This document shows positions 48,201 to 56,469 of a DNA stretch of 64,000 nucleotides, piece after piece. The stretch lies in NCBI GenBank assembly GCA_034428935.1, contig DAOUHB010000125.1:1-64000 (forward strand), written 5' to 3'. Both the position numbers and the translations under genes were made by a program. Position 1 is the stretch's first letter. Each line of letters begins with the position of its first letter. The notes beneath the pieces were generated by a model. The model was given only the letters and a program-made list of their open reading frames with translations. It did no database searches and had not been told where the DNA came from. The DNA comes from JAAYZQ01 sp034428935. GTDB lineage: Bacteria > Chloroflexota > Anaerolineae > JAAYZQ01.

Positions 48201-50149
48201 ACAACTTTTCCAGCACCATCCCCGGCCTGGCCGGCCTGGTGCGCGCCACCGTGGGCACCTTCGAGGTGCTCTTTGGCGGCAAGGCCCTGCCCATCGGCCT
48301 CGACGAATGGTACTGGAACGCCAGCCGGGCCATTCCCGCCGGCCCCTACGAGGCCGTCATCACCGAGTTCCCGTTCTTTACCTTTCTCTATGCCGACCTG
48401 CACGCTCACCTCATCGCCATGCCCCTGACTTTTCTGTCGCTGGCTTTGGCCCTGACCGTGGTGCAGCGCGCCGCGCTACCCGTGCGAGGGCCAGACAACC
48501 AGGCGCGCCCGGCGTGGTGGAACCCGCTGACCCACCTGGCACTGCTCTTTCTGTGGGCGCTGATCATCGGCGCCATGCGCACCACCAACACCTGGGACGT
48601 GCCGCCGCACCTCATCGTGGCCTTTGGCGCCCTGGCCATCGCGTCGGCGCAGCGGCCCACGAGGTTCCCACTGCTCATTCTGGCCGGCCAGATGTTGATC
48701 CTCGTCGCGCTGTCGTGGTGGCTGCTTTACTGGCCCTTCTGGGAACACTACGGCTCGTTTTACAACAGCCTGGGCCTGTGGAACGGGACCCGGACGCCGG
48801 TGTGGGCCTACCTGGTGGTCCACGGCCTGTTTCTGTTCCCCATCGCCAGCTACCTGGCCGCCCGGACCCTGGGCGACTGGCGGTGCATTCCCATCCTGCG
48901 CCGGCTGGGGCTAAGCCTGCGCTATGCAGGGCAGGGCAAGCGCCTGCGCCGCGCCGCCCGCCTCGCCGGTGCTCGCGGTCCATTCCGCTCCACTATGGGA
49001 CTCTGCCTGCCGGCCGGCCCCCTGCCGTGGATTGCCATCGTCCTGCTACTGCTGGCGGTCGTCTTTTTCCTCATCCCCGGCCTGATCGAGTTCACCCGGG
49101 CGGACCCCCTCGTGGTCGAGAGCGGCGGCCACGCCTATCGCGGGCTGGCCGTCCTGGGCCTGGGCCTGCCCCTGGCCATCCTGGGGCTCATTCTTCTCTT
49201 CCGCGCGCCTGCCCCCCAGGCCGGCGCGAGGGACGGGACCATGCCGCTGCAACGCTACGTGGCGCCCGTCGAAAGGCTGTGGGCCTGGCTCGTCCTCCTG
49301 GCCCTGGCCATGACCCTGGGGGTCGAGGTGCTCGTCCTCGAGGGCGACATCGGCCGCATGAACACGGTCTTCAAGTTCTACCTCCAGGTTTGGATCATGT
49401 GGGGCGTGGCCGCCGCGGCGGCCGTGGGCTGGATGGTGCCCCGCTTGCGGCGCTGGGGCGGCACGGTCCGGGGCACGGCCGACGAGAATGGCGAGGCCAG
49501 CGAAGCCTCCGGTGCTGGCGCCACGGCCAGGCGGTGGTGGGTGGCGGTCCTGGCGGTGCTCATCGCCTTTGCCGCGCTCTACCCGCCCCTGGCCACCGCG
49601 GCCAAGGTGCGCGACCGCTGGAACGAGGACCAGCCGCCGGGGTTGGACGGCTGGGAATACATGGAGACCGCGAATTACTGGGACCCGGTGGGCGCCGAAT
49701 TCGGCCACGACGGCGGCGTGCGCTATGACCTGCGGTGGGACCGGGAGGCCATCGCCTGGCTCCTGGACAACGTCGTCGGCTCGCCCACCATCCTGGAGGG
49801 CCAAACGCCCGAATATCGCTGGGGCGGGCGCTACGCGGTCACCACCGGGCTGCCCGCCGTCCTGGGCTGGAACTGGCACCAGCGGCAGCAGCGGGCGGCA
49901 GCCGACCAGCAGGCCATCTGGGATCGGGCCCAGGACGTGGCGACCATCTATAACGTGCCGGGCACCATGGTTGCCGAAGGGCTCCTGCAAAAGTATGGCG
50001 TGCGCTATGTCATTGTCGGTCCCCTGGAGCAGGCTTATTACGATCCCCTGGGGCTCGAAAAGTTCGAGCGCATGGCCGACGAGGGCACGCTCCGGCCGGT
50101 GTTCCGCAACCAGGGAGTGACCATCTACGAGGTTCTCCTTGGGCGCTGA
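45272..50149 (+). CDS. Giant membrane protein: GT39-like domain fused to a YYY (DUF2298) domain
   Basis: A 1625-residue polytopic protein. Residues 1-~640 form a GT-C glycosyltransferase-like unit with the acidic loop motif HPDEGHM near residue 50 and LIARRLYG, followed by a soluble stretch. From ~residue 700 to the end it is a complete DUF2298/Chlor_Arch_YYY protein, with NYYYFGQVMVG near residue 875 and many helices. The two halves differ in base composition: a counted line in the first part (45841) is 48% GC, one in the second (49441) 78%, with the change near 47100-47250. Probable role: lipid-linked sugar transfer at the cell envelope. AAGGA precedes the ATG. Confidence 0.85.
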   Translation: MGNLCDNSKHISGSWAVTAICSSLLVMILLVAGYLRFTGLNWDEGQWIHPDEGHMRIITSVIRMPDSPSLYFDTHSSPLNSRNSGQQYSYGTLPLFLTRLTAEWLDRACGNSLDGLNAAVGRLLIGVPGSQCTPGTFTGPQSALVGRLLSALADLGTVVLVYLIARRLYGEAIGLLAAVLSSLVAFHIQQAHFFTVDSMAAFFTILTAYSSVRVGQSKVSRGPSWLDFGLAGVATGLATACKISAIWAALFVVLAGVWWCLQSIHSQSNRSLSSLFLLLLPRLLLAGLLSVIAFRIAQPYAFEGPGFFGIHLSPDWLERLRQIAAEQGGNVDLPPGRQWTNRAPLLFPWINMVVWGMGLPLGLTAWAGWAMIGYKLWRGERTHLVLWTWGTLFFLYQATRWVKAMRYFLPLYPLFVIFAAYFLVRLIRSTSNWRHRIGLGLVTVVVVGTTVWTSAMFSIYLRPNTRVAASRWIYANIPAGATVANEHWDWGLPLPVDGNNPFAGMYTGLEMNNYDEDTPEKLTQLLDQLDQANYIFLASNRLYASISRLPARYPLTTAYYRTLFAGDLGFELVADFTSYPDVGPFQFPDQETPYPLMKATYVHQHQPIKVPLPPAEEAFSVYDHPRVLIFHKTEDYDRERVRALLTAGIDWETIPHWLNPRDVPEWRREQAQQQRTGESQNALMLTAEERQIQERGGTWASIFDRNSLANRWPTLTWLLLLAAVGLAALPLTLAVFGRLPDGGWILARPVGVLLLAWLAWMLTNLTPLHYSRGTIWLALAIVAAVSYGSMLLPGPRRRVAELFSPGRGQWRLVLVSELLFLAFFGLFWFIRWGNPDLWHPWKGGEKPMDLAYLNAVIKSTEFPPYDPWFAGGYLNYYYFGQVMVGTLIKLVGIAPAVAYNLVIPAWFAMTAMGAFSVTYNLYRARAEGRGVGGPLDVRRIGSRALLVGLLGALFVAVLGNLGEIHLLLLKLAEGVLDNFSSTIPGLAGLVRATVGTFEVLFGGKALPIGLDEWYWNASRAIPAGPYEAVITEFPFFTFLYADLHAHLIAMPLTFLSLALALTVVQRAALPVRGPDNQARPAWWNPLTHLALLFLWALIIGAMRTTNTWDVPPHLIVAFGALAIASAQRPTRFPLLILAGQMLILVALSWWLLYWPFWEHYGSFYNSLGLWNGTRTPVWAYLVVHGLFLFPIASYLAARTLGDWRCIPILRRLGLSLRYAGQGKRLRRAARLAGARGPFRSTMGLCLPAGPLPWIAIVLLLLAVVFFLIPGLIEFTRADPLVVESGGHAYRGLAVLGLGLPLAILGLILLFRAPAPQAGARDGTMPLQRYVAPVERLWAWLVLLALAMTLGVEVLVLEGDIGRMNTVFKFYLQVWIMWGVAAAAAVGWMVPRLRRWGGTVRGTADENGEASEASGAGATARRWWVAVLAVLIAFAALYPPLATAAKVRDRWNEDQPPGLDGWEYMETANYWDPVGAEFGHDGGVRYDLRWDREAIAWLLDNVVGSPTILEGQTPEYRWGGRYAVTTGLPAVLGWNWHQRQQRAAADQQAIWDRAQDVATIYNVPGTMVAEGLLQKYGVRYVIVGPLEQAYYDPLGLEKFERMADEGTLRPVFRNQGVTIYEVLLGR

Positions 50150-50235
50150 CGTGCACTGCCCACCGCCGCGGCACGAGTGGCGGCGAATTGCCCGCCCCTG
50201 CGTGTAATGTCCGGCCTGGCCGTGCATCTTATAGC

Positions 50236-50781
50236 ATGGAGAAACGCGTACCCGTGAGCCAGGCAAAGGGCCCCGATGCGGCACCTTCAGCGGAAGAGAT
50301 CGCAGAGCTGTATCGTGCGTACCTGCCCCGCATCCTGAACTATATCCGGCTGCGGGTGGATGGCCAGAGCCTGGCCGAGGATCTGACGGCGGCGGTCTTT
50401 GAGCGGGCGCTGACCAGGCAACACACGCTGCGCAAGTGGGAGGCTTTTGGCGCCTGGCTGTTCCGCATCGCCCACAACGTAGTGGCGGGGTACTACCGGC
50501 AGCGCCGGCCCACGCTGCCCCTGGATTGGGTGGCCAACCAGGCAGCCGAGGGGGTGCCTTCGCCGGAAGAAGCCGCCGTGCGCAGCGAGGAGCTTGGCCG
50601 CCTGAGGGCGGCCATCGCCACGCTGCCCGAGAGGGAACAGGAAATCGTCCGGCTCAAGTTCGGCGCCGGGCTGGGCAACCAGGACATTGCCCAGATCATG
50701 GGCCTGAAACCGGGCCACGTGGCCGTCCTGGTGTTTCGCGCCCTGCAAAAGCTGCGCGCCGAGCTTGACGCAGAGGAATAG
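50236..50781 (+). CDS. ECF-type RNA polymerase sigma factor
   Basis: About 181 residues with sigma region 2 (ELYRAYLPRILNYIRLRV, LAEDLTAAVFERAL, AWLFRIAHNVVAGYYR) and region 4 (ATLPEREQEIVRLKFGAGLGNQDIA with helix-turn-helix to ALQKLRAEL). It should direct RNA polymerase to a small regulon. Start is uncertain between ATG 50236 and GTG 50254; a TATAGC just before the ATG may be a -10. The next gene encodes a membrane protein that could be its anti-sigma factor. Confidence 0.88.
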   Translation: MEKRVPVSQAKGPDAAPSAEEIAELYRAYLPRILNYIRLRVDGQSLAEDLTAAVFERALTRQHTLRKWEAFGAWLFRIAHNVVAGYYRQRRPTLPLDWVANQAAEGVPSPEEAAVRSEELGRLRAAIATLPEREQEIVRLKFGAGLGNQDIAQIMGLKPGHVAVLVFRALQKLRAELDAEE

Positions 50782-50804
50782 GGCAGGCTGCCAGCATGCC
50801 CGGG

Positions 50805-50825
50805 ACGGACAAAGGGTCTGTCCGT
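50805..50825 (+). terminator. Small hairpin after the sigma-factor gene
   Basis: ACGGACA (50805-50811) pairs with TGTCCGT (50819-50825) around a seven-base loop. No T run follows; it abuts the larger inverted repeat at 50824-50877. Confidence 0.35.
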
Positions 50826-50877
50826 AGGGGCCACCCTTGCGGTCGTCCTGTTGGGCAGGCGCAAGACCTGCCCCTAC
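50824..50877. repeat. Dispersed inverted repeat with GTAGGGGC ends
   Basis: A 54-base unit bounded by GTAGGGGC and GCCCCTAC, with internal hairpin GGGCAGG-CGCAAGA-CCTGCCC. Its sequence matches, from memory, a widespread dispersed intergenic element of the GTAGGGGCGACC type seen in many bacterial genomes. It separates the sigma factor from its membrane partner. Only one copy is in this window. Confidence 0.7.
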
Positions 50878-50920
50878 CCCGAATGATTGAGAAGATGGGT
50901 CTATCCAACAGAAGTGGGAG

Positions 50921-51805
50921 ATGAACGAGAGACGAGTTGAGCGAGAGCGGGCCGCGCGCCTGGCGGCGGCCCTGGATGAACTGCTTGCCGACCCCGCCTC
51001 CCCTCCAACGGGGCTGGAGCCCGAGGGCGAGGCGCTGCTGCCCACCGCGCAGCGGCTGGCGCGGCTGCCGGCGCTGTTGGGGCCGGCGAGCCCCGGCCTG
51101 CTGCCCGAGCCCGAGCACCTGGTGCGCCGGGTACGCGCCGCCCTGCCGGACGGTGCAGGGCCAGGGGCAACCCGGGCCGGCCGCCACCCGGTTCCGCGGT
51201 GGCGCTGGGCGGCAGCCGCCCTGGCCGTCGCCCTCGTGGTGGCCCTGCTGCTCACGCCCGTCGGCCAGACCGCCGTCGCCAGCTTTCTGGGAATCTTTCA
51301 CCTGGGCCGCACCGAGGTCCAGATCTCCCAGACCGGCACGCCGGTGCCCGCCGGGCACACGGCCGTGCGCGAAACCTGGACGCTGGCGGAGGCCCGGGAG
51401 CGGCTGCCCTTTGCCCTGCCCGAGCCGGCCTACCTGCCCGACGGTTACAGGCCGCGGGCTGTGTACAGCTACACCTATCCCGACCTGCCCGAGTGGGTGC
51501 CGCAGCCGGTCTTTGTGGACGTGGACTATGGCAAGGCGGAGCGCAGCGAAGCGGAGGGCAACCTCATCCTGCGCGTCTATCCCATCATGTTGGGGCACGA
51601 GGCCAGCATTTCGCGCCTGAACCTGGAGACGACCTCTGTGGAAAAGGTGCAAGACCTGGAGATCAACGGCCAGCCCGGCGTGCTGTTGCGCGTGGGCGAC
51701 GCCTGGCAAGAGATCGTGTGGGAGCAGGGCGACCTGGTGTTGGCCCTCTGGGCGCCCGACCTGCCTGAAGAGGAGCTGCTGGCCATTGCCCGCTCGGTTC
51801 GGTGA
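50921..51805 (+). CDS. Membrane protein with DUF4367-like domain, possible anti-sigma factor
   Basis: A 294-residue protein. An N-terminal cytoplasmic segment of ~95 residues is helical and charged, a single membrane helix follows (AAAALAVALVVALLLTP), then an extracytoplasmic region ending in a DUF4367-like domain (LPFALPEPAYLPDGYRP to LPEEELLAIARSV). Encoded 139 bases after an ECF sigma gene, it is a good candidate for the matching anti-sigma or sensor. It lacks a visible zinc-binding HxxxCxxC motif, so the sequestration mode is unclear. GGGAG directly abuts the ATG. Confidence 0.7.
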   Translation: MNERRVERERAARLAAALDELLADPASPPTGLEPEGEALLPTAQRLARLPALLGPASPGLLPEPEHLVRRVRAALPDGAGPGATRAGRHPVPRWRWAAAALAVALVVALLLTPVGQTAVASFLGIFHLGRTEVQISQTGTPVPAGHTAVRETWTLAEARERLPFALPEPAYLPDGYRPRAVYSYTYPDLPEWVPQPVFVDVDYGKAERSEAEGNLILRVYPIMLGHEASISRLNLETTSVEKVQDLEINGQPGVLLRVGDAWQEIVWEQGDLVLALWAPDLPEEELLAIARSVR

Positions 51806-51823
51806 GATCCGGCCCGTGCACCG

Positions 51824-51845
51824 CGGAAGGGACAACGGCCTTCCG
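51824..51845 (+). terminator. Short hairpin between the DUF4367 and YYY genes
   Basis: CGGAAGG (51824-51830) pairs with CCTTCCG (51839-51845). No T tract follows, so termination is uncertain. Confidence 0.35.
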
Positions 51846-51884
51846 TAGCTGCCGGGGCCGAGACTGTCAGTTTCAGGAAACAGG

Positions 51885-54482
51885 ATGATCATCGTCGTCG
51901 CCTGGTGGTTCTGGTTACAAGTGATGGGCCTGGCAGCCCTGCCCCTCACCTATCGGTTTTTTGCGCGGCTGCCCGGCCGGGGCTATGCCTTTGCCCGGCC
52001 CCTGGGCCTGCTGCTGAGCTGTTATGTCTTGTGGCTCGGCGGCTCGCTGGGGCTGCTGCGAAACAGCACGGGGGGAGCGCTCCTGGCCATCGGGCTGGTG
52101 GCCGCCGTCTCGCTGGTCGTCTACCACCGCGGCCGCCGCGGCACGGAGGGGCAGGATGACCCGGGGCTGCTGGCCTGGCTCCGGGCCAATCCCCGCCTCG
52201 TGGTCGCCGTGGAGCTGCTCTTTGCCGGCGCCCTGGCCTTCTGGTCGGTCCTGCGCGCCTACTCCCCGGAGCTGATGACCGCCGGCGGCGAGAAGTTCAT
52301 GGAGATCATGTACCTGAACTCTATCGGGCGCAGCGAGTATTTTCCGCCCCACGACGCCTGGCTCGCCGGCTATGGCATCAGCTACTACTATTTCGGCTAC
52401 ATCATGATGGCCACCCTCACGCGCCTGGCCGGGTTCGCCGCCCATCTCACCTTTAACGTGGGCCTGGCCTCCCTCCTGGCCCTGACCTGCACCGGCGCCT
52501 TTGGCCTGGTCTACGAGTTGGTCAGGAGCACCCGGCGGGCCGAGACGCGAGCCGGGGGCCGCGGACAAAAGCCCGTTGCCTGGGGACTGCTGGGCGCGGC
52601 CCTCGTGGCGGTCATGGGCAACCTGGAGGGCTTTCTGGAGGTCCTGTACAGCGCCCGCCTGCTGCCCGTGGCCTTCTGGCAGTGGCTGGACATCGAGGAG
52701 ATCAACCAAGCCTTCACCGCCGGGCAGCCGGCCAGCCTGCTGCCCACGCGCAGCGGCTGGTGGTGGTGGCGCGCCTCGCGGGTGATCCGCGATCTGGACC
52801 CCCTCGGCCAGCCCATGCCGGTGCAGCCCATCGACGAGTTCCCGGGGTTCAGCTTTCTCCTGGGCGACATGCACCCCCACGTCCTGGCGCTTCCCTTTGT
52901 GCTCCTGGCCCTGATCCTGGCCTTCCGGGCCTTGCGCACCGGCGCAGAACCGGCCGGGGCGGCGCCCTGGTGGCTGCCCGTGCGGCGCCTGCCGCTGCTG
53001 GTGCCCCTCTGCCTGGGCGGCCTGGCCTTTCTGAACACCTGGGACTTTCCCATCTACTGGCTGATCTTTGTGGTGGCCTACGGGCTCGGTCGCTGGCGGG
53101 AGTATGGTGCCCTGCACTGGCCCTTGCTGCGGGACGTGGCGCTGACGGGCGGCGCGGCGGCGGTCCTGGGCCTGCTTCTCTACCTGCCCTTCTACATCGG
53201 CTTCCAATCCCAGGCCGGCGGGCTGCTGCCCACCCTGTACGTCGGCACGCGCTTCCGGCAGTATTTCGTCATGTTCGGGCCGTTCCTGGTCGCCCTGGCC
53301 GGGCTGCTGCTGTTCGTCGCCCGCCGCGAGGTAAAGGCGCGCGGCGTGGCGCCCGGCAGCCTGCTGCGCCGCTGGCTGGGCTGGACGGCCGCCCTGTTGG
53401 TGCTGCCCCTGGCCATCATGCTCGCCCTCGTCCTGGGGCTGCTGCTCACCGAGGCGGGACGCCAGGCGCTGGAGGGCATTCGCCAGAACCCGGCGGTCTA
53501 TGCCATCGTCGGCGACAAGCCCTGGCCTGCCGTCCTGGCCCAGCTCGTCGCCGTCAAGCTGCGCACCTGGGTCATGCCCCTGGTCGTCGCCGGCCTGGCG
53601 GGACTCGGTGCGGCGCTCCTGCAGGGCCGGTTCACCGGCGCCGAGCGGGGGGCAGGGGGTGGCTCGGACCCCTCCCCGGCGGGCCCGGGCACCATGGAAC
53701 TCGAGGCGGGGGAACCGGGCGATGAGGGGAGCGACGCCGCGCGGCACGCGCTGGGCTTTGCCCTGCTGTGCGCCGTGGCCGGCCTGCTGCTGACCCTGAG
53801 CGTCGAGTTTGTCTACCTGGTGGACAATTTCGGCGTGCGGATGAACACCATCTTCAAGTTCTACTTCCAGGCCTGGGTGCTCATGGGCGTCGCCAGCGCC
53901 TTTGGCGTCTACTGGCTGAGCCGCGGCCGCCGGGCTTCCGCCTTGCGAACCGGCGTCCTGGTCGCCTTCTGGCTGCTGTTCGCCATGGGCATGGTCTATC
54001 CCCTGCTGGGCAACTACAGCCGGGCCGGCGGCTTCCAGAGCCCGCCGACCCTGGACGGCACGGCGTACCTGGCGCAGAGCCAGCCGGACGACTATCAGGC
54101 CATCACCTGGCTGAACGAGAACGTGGAGGGCGCACCGGTCATCCTGGAGGCGCCCGGCGCGGGCGCCAGCTCGTACGTCTACGAGGGCCGCGTCTCGGCC
54201 CTCACCGGCCTGCCAACGCTCCTCGGCTGGGCGGGCCACGAAGGCCAGTGGCGCGGCAGCTACGAGATCCAGGGCGCCCGCGAGCCCGACATTGCGACGA
54301 TCTATAATACGCTGGATCCGGCCGCGGCCGAGACGCTGCTGCGGGAGTATGGCGTGACCTACGTCTACGTCGGCCCCCTGGAGCGGAGCAAGTACGATCC
54401 CCGCGCCCTGGCCAAGTTCGCGCGGTTCATGGAGATCGTGTACGAGGAAGCGGACGTCACGATCTACAAAATGAGCAAATAG
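51885..54482 (+). CDS. YYY-motif membrane protein (DUF2298)
   Basis: An 865-residue polytopic protein of the Chlor_Arch_YYY family, known mainly from Chloroflexota and archaea. The signature SYYYFGYIMMA lies near residue 165, after EKFMEIMYLNSI; family-typical segments DEFPGFSFLLGDMHPHVLALPF and LNTWDFPIYW follow, and a C-terminal soluble-like region ends YGVTYVYVGPLERSKYD. It parallels the C-terminal 900 residues of the 45272-50149 protein. Biochemical function is unproven; relation to GT-C enzymes suggests envelope glycan or lipid-linked sugar transfer. It is 10 bases upstream of a GT39-like gene. Confidence 0.9.
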   Translation: MIIVVAWWFWLQVMGLAALPLTYRFFARLPGRGYAFARPLGLLLSCYVLWLGGSLGLLRNSTGGALLAIGLVAAVSLVVYHRGRRGTEGQDDPGLLAWLRANPRLVVAVELLFAGALAFWSVLRAYSPELMTAGGEKFMEIMYLNSIGRSEYFPPHDAWLAGYGISYYYFGYIMMATLTRLAGFAAHLTFNVGLASLLALTCTGAFGLVYELVRSTRRAETRAGGRGQKPVAWGLLGAALVAVMGNLEGFLEVLYSARLLPVAFWQWLDIEEINQAFTAGQPASLLPTRSGWWWWRASRVIRDLDPLGQPMPVQPIDEFPGFSFLLGDMHPHVLALPFVLLALILAFRALRTGAEPAGAAPWWLPVRRLPLLVPLCLGGLAFLNTWDFPIYWLIFVVAYGLGRWREYGALHWPLLRDVALTGGAAAVLGLLLYLPFYIGFQSQAGGLLPTLYVGTRFRQYFVMFGPFLVALAGLLLFVARREVKARGVAPGSLLRRWLGWTAALLVLPLAIMLALVLGLLLTEAGRQALEGIRQNPAVYAIVGDKPWPAVLAQLVAVKLRTWVMPLVVAGLAGLGAALLQGRFTGAERGAGGGSDPSPAGPGTMELEAGEPGDEGSDAARHALGFALLCAVAGLLLTLSVEFVYLVDNFGVRMNTIFKFYFQAWVLMGVASAFGVYWLSRGRRASALRTGVLVAFWLLFAMGMVYPLLGNYSRAGGFQSPPTLDGTAYLAQSQPDDYQAITWLNENVEGAPVILEAPGAGASSYVYEGRVSALTGLPTLLGWAGHEGQWRGSYEIQGAREPDIATIYNTLDPAAAETLLREYGVTYVYVGPLERSKYDPRALAKFARFMEIVYEEADVTIYKMSK

Positions 54483-54492
54483 GAATCGAAGC

Positions 54493-56424
54493 ATGGATTG
54501 GTTGCTGGACGAAGGTGAGTACGAGGTGCCGCCCGAGCGGCACGAAGAGCCGGGCGTGGCCGCGGCCGGGGCATCGACGGCCGTGATCCTGGAGCGGGTG
54601 GGCTGGGTCCTGGCGGGGCTCGTGGCCGCGGTGCTGCGCCTGGGCGCTCTGGGGCTGCGGCCCCTGGGCGAAGGGGAAGCGGAGCAGGCGCTGGCTGCCT
54701 ACCGTTTCGCCCAGGGAAGCATCCAGGCAGCCCCGGCCGGGACGCTGCCAGCGCTCTTGAGCGGGAACGTCGCGGTCTTTGGCCTGTTCGGAGCCAACGA
54801 CTGGACGGCGCGGCTGTGGCCCGCCCTCGCCGGCCTGGCGCTGGCCCTGCTGCCCTACCTGCTGCGGCACCGGCTGGGCCGCGGCGGAGCGCTGGCCGCC
54901 TCGCTGCTCCTGGCCATCTCGCCCACGGCGGTGTGGAGCGCCCGGGGCCTGGACGGCGCCACGCTGGCCGCCGCCTGTGGCCTGGCCCTGGTGGTGGGCC
55001 TGATCCTCGTCGTGGACGGGCAAAGGCGTTGGGGGTTGACCCTGGCGGCGGTGGGCCTGGGGTTGGGGCTCGCCTCGGCACCGGGCTTTTATTCGGTGCT
55101 GCTGGGCCTCCTCCTGTTCGGGCTGGGGCTGGCCCTTGCCCGGCGGTCCCTGGGCCGCGATTGGGGGTGGGAGGCGCTGGCCGGGGCCTATGACGCCCTG
55201 CGCGCCGACCCGGATCACATTCCCTGCGCTCAGGGCATGCGGCTGCGGCAGGCCGCCGTCCTCGCCGGGGGGACCCTGCTCCTATCGGCGACGGCTTTTG
55301 CCCTGCATCCGGCCGGCATCGGCCACACGGCCGACCTCCTGGGCGCCTGGGTGCGCGGCTTTCTGCCGGAGACCGGGGAGCAGTCGGCCCTCTACCTGCT
55401 GCTGGTCCTGGCGAGGTACGAGCTGCTGATCCTGTTGCCCGCCGCCGGCCTGGGCCTGGCGGCCCTGGGGCGCCGGCTGGCCCACCACCATCCGTCCGCT
55501 GCCCCCCCGCCGGCCGGCCTGTCCCACACCGCCGTCCTGGGATTCTGGGCGGTGGCCGCCCTGGTGCTGGCCCTGGTCGCGCATCGAACGGCCGGGGACC
55601 TCCTGCTGGCCCTCGTGCCCCTGGCGCTGCTGGCCGGTGAGGGGATGGAACGCGCCTGGTACTGGATCCGGGCTCGCGTCTATTGGGGCGAGGCGTGGCT
55701 GGTGGCAGGGGTCGGCCTGGCGCTGGCCGTCTTCCTGTACCTGCAACTGGCCTTTGTCGCCCGCAGCAGCAGTGGCGCAACGGTCTCGGTAGCGGGCGTG
55801 ACCATGTATGCCACGACCACCTACCTCATCCTGGCTGCCGTGGCCGTGGTGCTCCTGGTGGCGCTGGCTGCCGTGGCCTACTTCTGGCGCGGCAGGGAGC
55901 TCCTGGCCGCCGGTGTCTCGCTGGCGGCGGTCACCATCCTGGGCCTGATCACCGTCAAGGCCATGTGGGGGCCGAGCTTTGGCCGCGCCAGCGACCCGCG
56001 AGAGCTGCTCGTCGCGCCCGAGCGAGCCACCTCGCCCCGGGTGCGGCTGCTGGCCAGCGAGCTGGAAGAGCTGTCGCTGGAGCTGCGGGGCGACGCCCAC
56101 ACCCTGCCGGTCACCGTCGACGCCGGCACCGGCCCCGTCGTGGCCTGGTACCTGCGCCACTGGCCGGTGACGAGCGTGGAGTCCCTGTCTTCGCCGCCCG
56201 AGACGATGGCCGCCGTCACGCTGGCCCAGGCTTGCGCCGAGCCGGGCGAATGCGACCCGGCCATCGGCGAGACCTTTGCCGGGCAGGGCTTTCCCCTGAG
56301 GAGCCACTGGCTGCCCTGGGGCCTGTGGGGCCAGGATCTGCTCCGCTGGCTGATGTTCGGCGAGGGCGCCGAGCCCATCGTCGACCGGGAGGTGGTCCTG
56401 TGGGTGGCCGACACGGGCAACTGA
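54493..56424 (+). CDS. GT39-like membrane protein, possibly catalytically altered
   Basis: A 643-residue protein with about 12 hydrophobic segments. Its N-terminal region follows GT-C glycosyltransferase architecture: the first luminal loop reads LRPLGEGEAEQALAAYRFA where active family members have an Asp-Glu pair, then GANDWTARLWPALAGLAL. The neighbouring 56470 gene has SHDESLHALY at the same place, so this paralogue may have lost or changed the catalytic Asp. It lies between a YYY protein and the NHL-bearing GT39 protein, all on the plus strand with short gaps, so the three probably act together. Confidence 0.75.
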   Translation: MDWLLDEGEYEVPPERHEEPGVAAAGASTAVILERVGWVLAGLVAAVLRLGALGLRPLGEGEAEQALAAYRFAQGSIQAAPAGTLPALLSGNVAVFGLFGANDWTARLWPALAGLALALLPYLLRHRLGRGGALAASLLLAISPTAVWSARGLDGATLAAACGLALVVGLILVVDGQRRWGLTLAAVGLGLGLASAPGFYSVLLGLLLFGLGLALARRSLGRDWGWEALAGAYDALRADPDHIPCAQGMRLRQAAVLAGGTLLLSATAFALHPAGIGHTADLLGAWVRGFLPETGEQSALYLLLVLARYELLILLPAAGLGLAALGRRLAHHHPSAAPPPAGLSHTAVLGFWAVAALVLALVAHRTAGDLLLALVPLALLAGEGMERAWYWIRARVYWGEAWLVAGVGLALAVFLYLQLAFVARSSSGATVSVAGVTMYATTTYLILAAVAVVLLVALAAVAYFWRGRELLAAGVSLAAVTILGLITVKAMWGPSFGRASDPRELLVAPERATSPRVRLLASELEELSLELRGDAHTLPVTVDAGTGPVVAWYLRHWPVTSVESLSSPPETMAAVTLAQACAEPGECDPAIGETFAGQGFPLRSHWLPWGLWGQDLLRWLMFGEGAEPIVDREVVLWVADTGN

Positions 56425-56469
56425 GGCACATCATACGACGGATTACCGACTTACAGTGCGAGGTCTAGA

